NCBI GenBank assembly: GCA_900553895.1
Contig: USFB01000002.1
Coordinates: 61,211 to 125,210, forward strand
Direction of reading: 5' to 3'
DNA: 64,000 bases
From: an uncultured bacterium
GTDB taxonomy: Bacteria; Cyanobacteriota; Vampirovibrionia; Gastranaerophilales; Gastranaerophilaceae
Shown here one piece after another: positions 52,583-58,504 of the stretch (position 1 is its first letter; every line of letters begins with the position of its first letter). The position numbers were made by a program, and so were the translations under genes. The notes under the pieces were generated by a model. That model did not search any database. It had not been told where the DNA came from and saw only the letters and a program-made list of their open reading frames with translations.

Positions 52583-53197
52583 CTAAGCTTCATCTTCAAT
52601 TTTGCCTTCTGCTTTAGATTCAGAATTAGCATAACTCTTGAACGCTTTTGCATAATCTTTTACCACAATTTGTTCCTCTTTTGTATCAGGATTTTCTGTT
52701 TTTACAGCCTCTGTTTTTGGTGAAAATGCTTGTTCTGCAGAGTTTTCACTTTGTTTTCTGCAATATTCCATATATTCTGCATAAGTAATTGTGCCGTCAT
52801 CGTTTCCATCAATAACTTCTTCATAGTTAGAATCGCCTTTTCTTGCATAAACTTTTTCAGAATCACTATTTTCTACTGCGCTTTCAGATTTTTCTGCCTT
52901 TTCAGCCTCTTGTTGAACTTTTTCACTACTTTCTGCGGCCTTTTTGTTAAGCTGATATGTCATTCGATTATTCAGCATCAATACACGCTCTTTATACCCA
53001 ATACCGTTTTCATCACAGTAATCCATAAATTCTTTGAACGTAATTACACCATCTTCGTCTGTGTCCATTTCTTTTTGATACATAGGCTCATCCTTTGTTG
53101 CATAGACAGCGTTTTTAGAATTTGAAAAATTATTAGTTTGAATTCCAAAAGATTTGTTACCAATATTTGTAACTCCAAGACCAATCCCTGTCATCAT
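52583..53197 (-). CDS. EF-hand calcium-binding protein of unknown role
   Basis: 204 aa. Two EF-hand loops are complete: DTDEDGVITFKEFMDYC (about 45-61) and DGNDDGTITYAEYMEYC (about 128-144), each with D-x-D-x-DG and Glu at position 12. They are separated by a Glu/Ser/Lys-rich linker (about 86-116). The N-terminus GNKSFGIQTNNFSNSKNAVY is polar with aromatic residues, like other lineage-specific proteins here. No signal peptide is visible. Bacterial EF-hand proteins often act as Ca2+ buffers or structural parts. Confidence 0.8.
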   Translation of the reverse strand: MMTGIGLGVTNIGNKSFGIQTNNFSNSKNAVYATKDEPMYQKEMDTDEDGVITFKEFMDYCDENGIGYKERVLMLNNRMTYQLNKKAAESSEKVQQEAEKAEKSESAVENSDSEKVYARKGDSNYEEVIDGNDDGTITYAEYMEYCRKQSENSAEQAFSPKTEAVKTENPDTKEEQIVVKDYAKAFKSYANSESKAEGKIEDEA

Positions 53198-53321
53198 TGA
53201 ATCCTTTCATTAAAAACAACATACTATTTTTATTATAACTTGTTTTCAAGATTTCTCAATACTAAAGCCCGTTTCCTTAAATATACAAAGCTTTACAAAA
53301 ATTAATATTTCAATTGGGGTA

Positions 53322-53350
53322 TTGACAGAATTTAAAACATCCTATATAGT
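53322..53350 (+). promoter_or_regulatory. Near-consensus sigma-70 promoter
   Basis: Perfect TTGACA (53322-53327), 17-bp spacer, TATAGT (53345-53350). Start predicted about 53357, about 30 nt before the small ORF. Confidence 0.75.
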
Positions 53351-53385
53351 GTAAAAGCTACAATTAATAAAAAAAGGGATTATTT

Positions 53386-53487
53386 TTGTTTAACATTATC
53401 TCAAAAACCATTAACAATAATAAACGTCGAGTGATGAATTCGATGGTCGTGTTGTGTTGTGGTTTTATGGGATTACAGGTTTGTTAA
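53386..53487 (+). CDS. Possible small peptide (33 aa) upstream of the AAA gene
   Basis: TTG start 6 nt after AAAGGGA, behind a near-perfect promoter. The peptide has a basic polar head (MFNIISKTINNNKRRVMNSM) and hydrophobic end (VVLCCGFMGLQVC), resembling a truncated signal or membrane peptide. A 12-bp inverted repeat (TAGGCTTGTAAA/TTTACAAGCCTA, about 53516-53551) lies between it and the AAA ATPase start. It may be a leader peptide with an attenuator, or an independent small protein. Confidence 0.4.
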   Translation: MFNIISKTINNNKRRVMNSMVVLCCGFMGLQVC

Positions 53488-53577
53488 ACTAATTTAATAT
53501 AAATAGATTTGTTTTAGGCTTGTAAAATCCAAAGGGAATTTACAAGCCTAAATTTGTACACCATCAAGGAGGACCTA

Positions 53578-55080
53578 ATGAGAATTAATCCAATCGCACA
53601 AAAAGTAAACTACGCTAGCTATGCTCCCGTTCAACACAAGAAAGCCGAAAAAGAGCAAACAAAAAATTTCACGGATTTAAATTTACTAAATAGTAATTAC
53701 AACAATGTTGCTATTAATTTTAGAGCCATGCCTGTAAACGGTGCAAAAGAACTGGTAAAACAAATTCCGTTAGAAGATAGAATTTCATGCGTTTTACAAA
53801 CATTCAAACTTGGTGATTTATTACTTGTTGGCAAAAATATTAACGAATGTGCAAAAAAAATGCTAAGTGCCGACAACATTGGTGATAATGCCATCAAACG
53901 CGCATTTTTCATTGCAGAAGAAAATTTGGATGGCAATTTAGGTTTTGTAAAAAATAGTATCGGAGATACACAAGTTATTAATTTAAATGATTTTAATATT
54001 CCTTTTACAAGCGGAAATCAAACAGAACAGCTTAAGCCTAACGAAAGTTTTTATTTAATTGATGGTGACAAACTTGATATTAAAGGTAAAGCTTTGCAAA
54101 TAAAAGATAAGCCAAATACAGATTTAAGTAAATTCAGAAAAACTTTTGCAAAAACGTTTGATTACAATAAAGAAGTACAGGAAAAACTGGAACAAGTGAA
54201 CAAAAAAACTCTTTCAAAACTGGTTGTAAAAAATCATAAAGGTAGCTCAGGTGTTACATTCGCTGATGTAGGCGGTTTAGACAAACTTAAAGAGGCACTA
54301 AAAAGGGATGTAATATTTCCTCTACGTTATCCAGAAGCATACGAAAATATTGAAACAAATCACGGTGCAATTCTTTATGGACCTCCAGGAACCGGTAAAA
54401 CACATATCGCAAGAGCATTGGCGAATGAAGCCGGAGCAAACTTTATCAGTCTTAACGGACTAGAGCTTGAATCAAAATGGGCAGGTGAAGCTGAAGAAGG
54501 TTGGAGAGAATTATTTAAGGATGCAAAAGAAAGCCAACCAAGCATAATTTTCTTGGATGAATTTGACGCTGTTGCAAGAAAAAGAGGCGGTAGTGATGAA
54601 TATGGTGATAAAATTGTAAACCAAATTTTAACATTAATGACAGATATTGATAACGAAGGCGATAATGTTTTTGTACTCGCAGCCACAAATAATTTTGACG
54701 CATTAGATAAAGCAATAACTCGTGCCGGACGTTTTGGCAAACACTACAAAGTTGATACACCGGATTTAAACGGTCTAAGAGATATTTTCAAAATCCATAC
54801 AAAAAACAAGCAGATTGATGAAAATGTCGATGTAGAAGGCATGCTTAAAAAACTTGAAGGCTTAAAAGCAAGTGGTGCCGATGTTAGATTTGTAGTAAAT
54901 GAAGCTCATCATCACGGATTTAAAAGAAGCGGAATTTACGAAAAGATGGAAAATAAAACTTTCAAAAAAAGTGATACGGACAATTTCAAAATTATACAAG
55001 AGGATTTTGATAACGCAATGAACGACTTTTTAGAAAACAAAAAAGCATCAGATCGTCATCCGATTGGTTATGGAAACTAA
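53578..55080 (+). CDS. AAA+ ATPase (Cdc48/FtsH-type module) with lineage-specific N-terminus
   Basis: 500 aa from ATG 53578 (AAGGAGG upstream). The N-terminal 50 residues are polar (NPIAQKVNYASYAPVQH) and end in INFRAMP, the shared motif. One AAA module follows: FADVGGLDKLKEAL, Walker A YGPPGTGKTHIA (Gly268 on), Walker B IIFLDEFDA (about 324-332), and a sensor/arginine region TRAGRFGKHYKV. No zinc-protease or second ATPase domain is fused, so it may unfold or remodel proteins in partnership. The N-terminal 200 residues match nothing I know. A bidirectional terminator follows. Confidence 0.85.
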   Translation: MRINPIAQKVNYASYAPVQHKKAEKEQTKNFTDLNLLNSNYNNVAINFRAMPVNGAKELVKQIPLEDRISCVLQTFKLGDLLLVGKNINECAKKMLSADNIGDNAIKRAFFIAEENLDGNLGFVKNSIGDTQVINLNDFNIPFTSGNQTEQLKPNESFYLIDGDKLDIKGKALQIKDKPNTDLSKFRKTFAKTFDYNKEVQEKLEQVNKKTLSKLVVKNHKGSSGVTFADVGGLDKLKEALKRDVIFPLRYPEAYENIETNHGAILYGPPGTGKTHIARALANEAGANFISLNGLELESKWAGEAEEGWRELFKDAKESQPSIIFLDEFDAVARKRGGSDEYGDKIVNQILTLMTDIDNEGDNVFVLAATNNFDALDKAITRAGRFGKHYKVDTPDLNGLRDIFKIHTKNKQIDENVDVEGMLKKLEGLKASGADVRFVVNEAHHHGFKRSGIYEKMENKTFKKSDTDNFKIIQEDFDNAMNDFLENKKASDRHPIGYGN

Positions 55081-55090
55081 AGAGTTATAA

Positions 55091-55124
55091 CAAAGAGAAT
55101 GCTAAAAAAGCATTCTCTTTGTTT
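55091..55124. terminator. Bidirectional terminator
   Basis: CAAAGAGAATGC and GCATTCTCTTTG pair, with a T-rich tail, between the AAA ATPase gene and the small gene on the other strand. Confidence 0.85.
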
Positions 55125-55129
55125 ACATA

Positions 55130-55258
55130 TTAATAATGTAGAAAATATCTTAGCGCAACCATTACTGCTACAGCTACAACAATAATTTTTTTAAATAAGT
55201 CTTGAAAAAAGTTTTTGTTTGATTTATGATTGCAAAGGTCGCATTGCGATTTGAAAAT
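55130..55258 (-). CDS. Small zinc-finger-like membrane protein, start codon unclear
   Basis: Minus-strand frame FKSQCDLCNHKSNKNFFQDL followed by FKKIIVVAVAVMVALRYFLHY: a CxxC motif and a C-terminal membrane helix, 42 aa if the ATT at 55258 starts it. No ATG or GTG is in frame. Directly upstream lies the truncated tRNA-Gly copy, so insertion of that element may have removed the original start. The shared terminator beyond its stop supports a real or formerly real gene. Confidence 0.4.
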   Translation of the reverse strand: MFKSQCDLCNHKSNKNFFQDLFKKIIVVAVAVMVALRYFLHY

Positions 55259-55266
55259 TTCAGCAT

Positions 55267-55389
55267 GCGGAAGTAGCTCAGTTGCCAGTGAGGCAAAGGC
55301 TATGAAGCTAACAAAAGTTTAGGCGGTGAGAGCCGAACAATTTAAAGATGTCGGATACTCTACCAACTAAACAGATAAAAAGCTAACAT
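55267..55389 (+). repeat. tRNA-Gly leader unit: direct 5' copy, hairpins, inverted D-arm copy
   Basis: Starts with an 18-nt copy of the tRNA's 5' end (GCGGAAGTAGCTCAGTTG, 55267-55284, plus the same CAT flank). Hairpins follow: TTGCC/GGCAA and CGG/CCG. The unit ends with GATACTCTACCAACT (55354-55368), the exact reverse complement of positions 55403-55417 of the tRNA. Unit length to the tRNA start is 123 bp, like the CAT-tRNA units. Confidence 0.75.
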
Positions 55390-55465
55390 GCGGAAGTAGC
55401 TCAGTTGGTAGAGTATCTGCCTTCCAAGCAGACTGTCGCGAGTTCGAGTCTCGTCTTCCGCTCCA
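55390..55465 (+). tRNA. tRNA-Gly (TCC), CCA encoded
   Basis: Full cloverleaf: acceptor GCGGAAG/CTTCCGC, D-arm GCTC...GAGT, anticodon stem TCTGC/GCAGA with loop CTTCCAA (anticodon TCC), T-arm with GTTCGAGTC. TCCA follows the acceptor, so CCA is encoded. Terminator at 55492-55513. Confidence 0.97.
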
Positions 55466-55491
55466 TTTTACACTAGATTAGAAATATAAAT

Positions 55492-55513
55492 AGAGTCCTT
55501 TGGGGCTCTTTTT
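55492..55513 (+). terminator. Terminator after tRNA-Gly
   Basis: AGAGTCC and GGGGCTCT pair imperfectly around a short loop, followed by TTTTT. Confidence 0.7.
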
Positions 55514-55532
55514 CTTTATTTATTTTTATGCG

Positions 55533-55564
55533 ACGCGGAAGACTCGACTTCGTCTCTCCCCTCC
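55533..55564 (+). repeat. Partial copies of the tRNA-Gly 3' end
   Basis: GCGGAAGACTCGA (an inverted version of the T-arm/acceptor 3' side) is followed by CGTCTCTCCCCTCCATTT (a direct, mutated copy of the acceptor 3' side, CCA and flank). This mirrors the duplicated 5' fragments on the other side of the gene. Confidence 0.45.
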
Positions 55565-55588
55565 ATTTGCGTAAGATAATAAAACCAC

Positions 55589-55618
55589 TAAAAAAGACCC
55601 ACCACAGGTGAGTCTTTT
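55589..55618 (-). terminator. Terminator after tRNA-Leu
   Basis: AAAGACCCACC and GGTGAGTCTTT pair around ACA (one mismatch), with a T-run in the minus direction. Confidence 0.75.
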
Positions 55619-55623
55619 AAAAT

Positions 55624-55710
55624 TGCCCTTGGCCAGACTTGAACTGGCACCGAGGGTGAACCCCGATTGGATTTTAAGTCCAACGCGTCTACCGATTCCG
55701 CCACAAGGGC
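55624..55710 (-). tRNA. tRNA-Leu (TAA)
   Basis: 87-nt class II tRNA: acceptor GCCCTTG/CAAGGGC, anticodon stem TTGGA/TCCAA with TTAA in the loop (anticodon TAA), a long variable arm, and T-loop GTTCAAGTC. No group I intron, unlike many cyanobacterial tRNA-Leu(UAA) genes. CCA not encoded. Confidence 0.96.
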
Positions 55711-55822
55711 ATGCGGATATTAAATTTTCATTTCTCTGTAGCGGAATCGGTAGAACATCTACCTCCCCTCTCATAAAACGTGACATTTAGTCACCTTTTA
55801 TTCGGCAGAGTGCCACAAGGGC
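55711..55822 (-). repeat. tRNA-Leu leader unit with conserved hairpin and inverted tRNA copy
   Basis: In the direction of the tRNA: an 11-nt copy of its 5' end (GCCCTTGTGGC, 55822-55812) with the same ATATCCGCAT flank; hairpin ATAAAA-G-GTGAC-TAAAT-GTCAC-G-TTTTAT (55801-55773); hairpin GGTAGA/TCTACC; and 17 nt (55754-55738) complementary to the tRNA's GTGGCGGAATCGGTAGA at 16 positions plus one G-U. The tRNA starts 112 bp after the unit. Confidence 0.75.
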
Positions 55823-55868
55823 ATGCGGATATTTAACTATCACTGAACCTATACTAATATAAAAAAAA

Positions 55869-56018
55869 TTATAAGTCAAACGCAAAATTTAACTTATTTA
55901 TATCGTCTTCTGAAAAATTGATATCTACAATACAATTTTTAAACTCTTGTCATAATCTATCGTTAAATTCTTTAAATTTGTTAATTATATCCCATTTTCT
56001 AAACGTTACAGTTCTGTT
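55869..56018 (-). pseudogene. Possible gene remnant with in-frame TGA
   Basis: A minus-strand frame reads NRTVTFRKWDIINKFKEFN then DRL, stop (TGA at 55952), QEFKNCIVDINFSEDDINKL and so on to a TAA. Composition is protein-like on both sides of the stop and no start codon is present, suggesting a decayed gene end. The rest of 55830-56200 is very AT-rich with no other feature seen. Confidence 0.3.
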
Positions 56019-56204
56019 CTAATTTTATTTCTAATTTTATTCCTAATTAATTTATTAAGAATTGTAAATTTAAAAAAAATACATTCTTTTTTCTTAATAA
56101 TTCTTAACGGTTTTTCAAAAACTCTACACTTCTCTTATTGCAAGGGTTTTGAGCAAATCAGCCCAGCTTTTTGTTAAGTTTTGTAACAAGGTGATATCAA
56201 GCGT

Positions 56205-56231
56205 TAAAGTTTTTCTAAAAATCGCCGTAGA
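56205..56231 (+). promoter_or_regulatory. Sigma-28-type promoter
   Basis: TAAAGTTT (56205-56212), 11-bp gap, GCCGTAGA (56224-56231). The minus-35 and the GCCG core match the flagellar consensus; about 50 bp before the gene at 56281. Confidence 0.65.
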
Positions 56232-56280
56232 CACAATTATCAAAGCTGTTGATTAGGAAATAAAAAATAGGAGTTGTGTC

Positions 56281-56844
56281 GTGATGAAAAAAGTAGTTTT
56301 AATGTTATTTGCGTTTTTATTTTTAGGAGTAAACCAAGCGTTCGCTTACAGAGTTACAGATTTCTCTAGTGATGCAAAAATTGTTGAAGCTGTAAGAGTT
56401 TTGGAACAAGCCGGCGAAACAGATGTATTAAGAAGCCTTGAAAGAAGAGCTGTAAGAATCAAATTCAATAATCTATCTATGGTATCATACAATAGTGCAA
56501 ATGCATTTGCAGTAAGCACAACAAATGAATTTGGCACAAAAGTTATTTATATCAATTCAATTTACAGAAATGCACCTGCTGAACAAATCGCTTGCTTAAT
56601 TGCACACGAAAGCTGTCACACCGGTTACAGTGCAACTTTAGCAGAAGAAACAACTGCTACACAAAAAGAAGCAGCATGCTGGACAAGACTTAAATCAGCA
56701 TCAAAAGTTTATCCAGACAATAAATTAACAAGAAGATTAGACAAATTGAGCGGTCTATACTTAGCTTCTTCAAACAACAACAACTTGGTTGAACAAAAAA
56801 TTGCATCAAGCAGTTTCTACAGAAGCCAATTAGGTTTAAACTAA
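56281..56844 (+). CDS. Exported protein with HExxH zinc-peptidase motif
   Basis: 187 aa. A Sec signal peptide (KKVVLMLFAFLFLGVNQAFA, cleavage near residue 22) leads to a compact domain with LIAHESCHTGY (His109, Glu110, His113), the HExxH zinc signature. A further Glu (AEETTATQKEAACW, about 121-132) is in place to be the third ligand. GTG at 56281 fits the GGAG spacing; ATG follows directly. Probably a periplasmic or secreted peptidase. Its promoter is of the sigma-28 type, so it may be made with flagella. Own terminator. Confidence 0.8.
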   Translation: MMKKVVLMLFAFLFLGVNQAFAYRVTDFSSDAKIVEAVRVLEQAGETDVLRSLERRAVRIKFNNLSMVSYNSANAFAVSTTNEFGTKVIYINSIYRNAPAEQIACLIAHESCHTGYSATLAEETTATQKEAACWTRLKSASKVYPDNKLTRRLDKLSGLYLASSNNNNLVEQKIASSSFYRSQLGLN

Positions 56845-56882
56845 TCAATTAAATTTATCAACTCCTATTTATAATAGTTTGT

Positions 56883-56912
56883 AACGCCTTCACAAATGTG
56901 AAGGCGTTTTTG
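56883..56912 (+). terminator. Terminator after the HExxH gene
   Basis: AACGCCTTCAC and GTGAAGGCGTT pair around AAAT, followed by TTTTTG. Confidence 0.88.
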
Positions 56913-56979
56913 TAGAGTAGACTCTTGATTTTTTTGTATTTACTTGATAAATTAAGTATAAAGACACCAAGCTTGATAA

Positions 56980-57224
56980 AAGCCTGTGACATTACAAGAA
57001 AAGTTGACTAGATGTCAAGTTTTCACCGCAATAGGTAGCGTCGCTACCGCAAGACACAGGCAAGGTATAACAACTAAATATTAAGACGCCATATTACATA
57101 AGGGCCTGTGGCATTGCAAGGGAAGGTGACTAAATGTCACGTTACCGCCGCAATAGGTAGCGTCGCTGCCGCAAGACACAGGCAAGGCATAACAACTAAA
57201 TATTAAGACGCCATACTTTAATAA
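56980..57224 (+). repeat. Two tandem leader units before the CAT tRNA
   Basis: Unit A (56980-57101) and unit B (57102-57224) are diverged copies of about 122 bp. Each starts with a 5' copy of the tRNA (GGGCCTGTGGC in B, GCCTGTG in A). A hairpin with a G-G mismatch follows (AAGGTGACTAAATGTCACGT in B, AAGTTGACTAGATGTCAAGT in A, a compensatory G-C to T-A change). Then come GGTAGC/GCTACC (A) or GCTGCC (B), and an inverted tRNA 5' segment ending GCAAGACACAGGC. The closing tail AACAACTAAATATTAAGACG is also repeated. Confidence 0.8.
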
Positions 57225-57296
57225 GGGCCTGTGGCGCAGCGGTAGCGCAGAGGACTCATAATCCTTTGGTCGTGGGTTCGAATCCCTCCGGGCCCA
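57225..57296 (+). tRNA. tRNA with CAT anticodon (Met or Ile2)
   Basis: 72 nt: acceptor GGGCCTG/CGGGCCC, D-arm GCGC...GCGC, anticodon stem AGGA/TCCT with loop CTCATAA (anticodon CAT), T-loop GTTCGAATC. Elongator Met and lysidine-modified Ile2 cannot be told apart with certainty. It is not obviously the initiator, because position 1 pairs. CCA not encoded. Confidence 0.93.
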
Positions 57297-57346
57297 AATT
57301 TTAATAAAAAAAGAGAGCATTCAGCTCTCTTTTTTTATTAAAATTT
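57297..57346 (+). terminator. Terminator after the CAT tRNA
   Basis: Long palindrome with GAGAGC/GCTCTC at its tip and extended A/T-rich arms, followed by a T-run. Confidence 0.88.
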
Positions 57347-57359
57347 TCCAAAAATACGG

Positions 57360-57387
57360 TTGATTTAGTGTATCAAATTGTTATAAT
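57360..57387 (+). promoter_or_regulatory. Promoter giving a probable leaderless mRNA
   Basis: TTGATT (57360-57365), 16-bp spacer, TGTTATAAT extended minus-10 (hexamer 57382-57387), then six bases and the ATG at 57394. No Shine-Dalgarno. Confidence 0.6.
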
Positions 57388-57393
57388 TGAATT

Positions 57394-58503
57394 ATGGACG
57401 GATTTAGTATTGGAAAAATTTTAGCCGGTTTGAGAAACCCCGAAATATACTTAAAAAAGCTTAAGCAACAAGAAGGAATTGGTACAAATACCGGGTTTAA
57501 CAATTCACTTACGCAACCTAAGCCAAATATTTCGCAAACAATCGCTTCTACAGTTGGTTTGATGCAGCAACTTCAAATGAACCAAATTGCAAGCATGGAC
57601 AGATCAATTTATATTAAAAATTTACTTGGACTCCCGCAGACTTTAGGAGAGATTTTACTTGCCGTGCAAGACAAAAACCGCCCTATTAACACTGTAAATA
57701 CAAACACATTGTTACTAAATGATTTAAATGAAGAGCTATTGAAAAATCAGAAAATGATTTCTCAATTGTTTGATGATACATCTGAAATACCATTAAACGT
57801 AACCTCTCAAAACATTCAGACCCAAATTGCAGCAAACCAAAAAGATGCAGTAATGCTCTTTTTTAGTGGCATGATTCACATGCCGGCAGTTTCAGAAATG
57901 ATATTGAAAAACAGCAAACAAGCAGTTGCGAACTTAATAATAGCAATGGCTTCAGCTTCTAAAGGTGGCATGTCGAACGACCAAATCACAGAAACCCTAA
58001 GTATTATTAACTCTTGCGTATCAATGGCTAGTTCTGACAATCCGACACAGACTTTAAAAAGTTTGATGCTTTTGTATTTACCTTGGCTTCCGCTTAACGA
58101 GGGTGTAGGATTTGATTTAGAAGTAGAAGCTCCTGATGGTGAAAATGCATCAAATGATTCAAAATTAACCGTACTTATTCAAACCAGAAACTATGGTAAC
58201 GTAAAAGGTGTGTTTACTCTAACAACATCAAATTCTGTAGATATTTATATTTTATGCTCAGAAGATTTTCCGAAAAAAACTCTGCAAAAAAGCTTGATGG
58301 AAGAAAGTTCTGCACACGCAATGAATACAACGATTGACGTAGAATCTGTTGTACCGATTAAGAAGGAAATCTTAGAAAAAAACGAAGCGAAAGTAAATCT
58401 TTCTGCAACAAATGAAATGAACCCTTATTTACTTTTAATGGCACACGCGTTTATTAGAAACACTATTTTCATTGACTCAAATGGCGTACAGGAAGCTGCC
58501 TAA
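57394..58503 (+). CDS. Unknown protein, possibly FliK-like at the C-terminus
   Basis: 369 aa, no membrane span. The N-terminal part is Gln/Asn-rich and helical (TVGLMQQLQMNQIASMDRSI). The C-terminal part (about 235-310) has strands KLTVLIQTRNYGNVKGVFTL and a CSEDFPKKTLQKSLMEES helix, reminiscent of the FliK/hook-length-control C-terminal domain, where a small beta domain ends with a conserved helix. This is a tentative pattern match. Flagellar genes elsewhere in the window make it plausible. Leaderless transcription predicted. Confidence 0.6.
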   Translation: MDGFSIGKILAGLRNPEIYLKKLKQQEGIGTNTGFNNSLTQPKPNISQTIASTVGLMQQLQMNQIASMDRSIYIKNLLGLPQTLGEILLAVQDKNRPINTVNTNTLLLNDLNEELLKNQKMISQLFDDTSEIPLNVTSQNIQTQIAANQKDAVMLFFSGMIHMPAVSEMILKNSKQAVANLIIAMASASKGGMSNDQITETLSIINSCVSMASSDNPTQTLKSLMLLYLPWLPLNEGVGFDLEVEAPDGENASNDSKLTVLIQTRNYGNVKGVFTLTTSNSVDIYILCSEDFPKKTLQKSLMEESSAHAMNTTIDVESVVPIKKEILEKNEAKVNLSATNEMNPYLLLMAHAFIRNTIFIDSNGVQEAA

Positions 58504-58504
58504 T

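Noticed and set aside
55267..55389. T-box riboswitch
   Set aside because: T-boxes read tRNAs from leaders of synthetase or amino-acid genes and carry a T-box sequence; here the units precede tRNA genes and copy the 5' half.
55624..55710. Group I intron in tRNA-Leu(TAA)
   Set aside because: The anticodon arm is uninterrupted; the gene is an ordinary 87-nt tRNA.
55526..55786. Open frame of 86 codons on the minus strand
   Set aside because: It runs through the tRNA-Leu gene and its terminator; it is a tRNA shadow, not a protein gene.
55869..56018. UGA recoded as an amino acid
   Set aside because: All intact genes in the window read well under the standard code and this frame lacks a start; decay is simpler.
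56980..57224. Decayed tRNA pseudogenes
   Set aside because: Only the first 7-11 nt match the tRNA; the remainder forms its own stems with compensatory changes and an inverted tRNA segment, which simple decay does not explain.
57081..57320. Open frame of 79 codons on the minus strand
   Set aside because: It crosses the CAT tRNA and leader unit B in antisense; composition follows the RNA gene.
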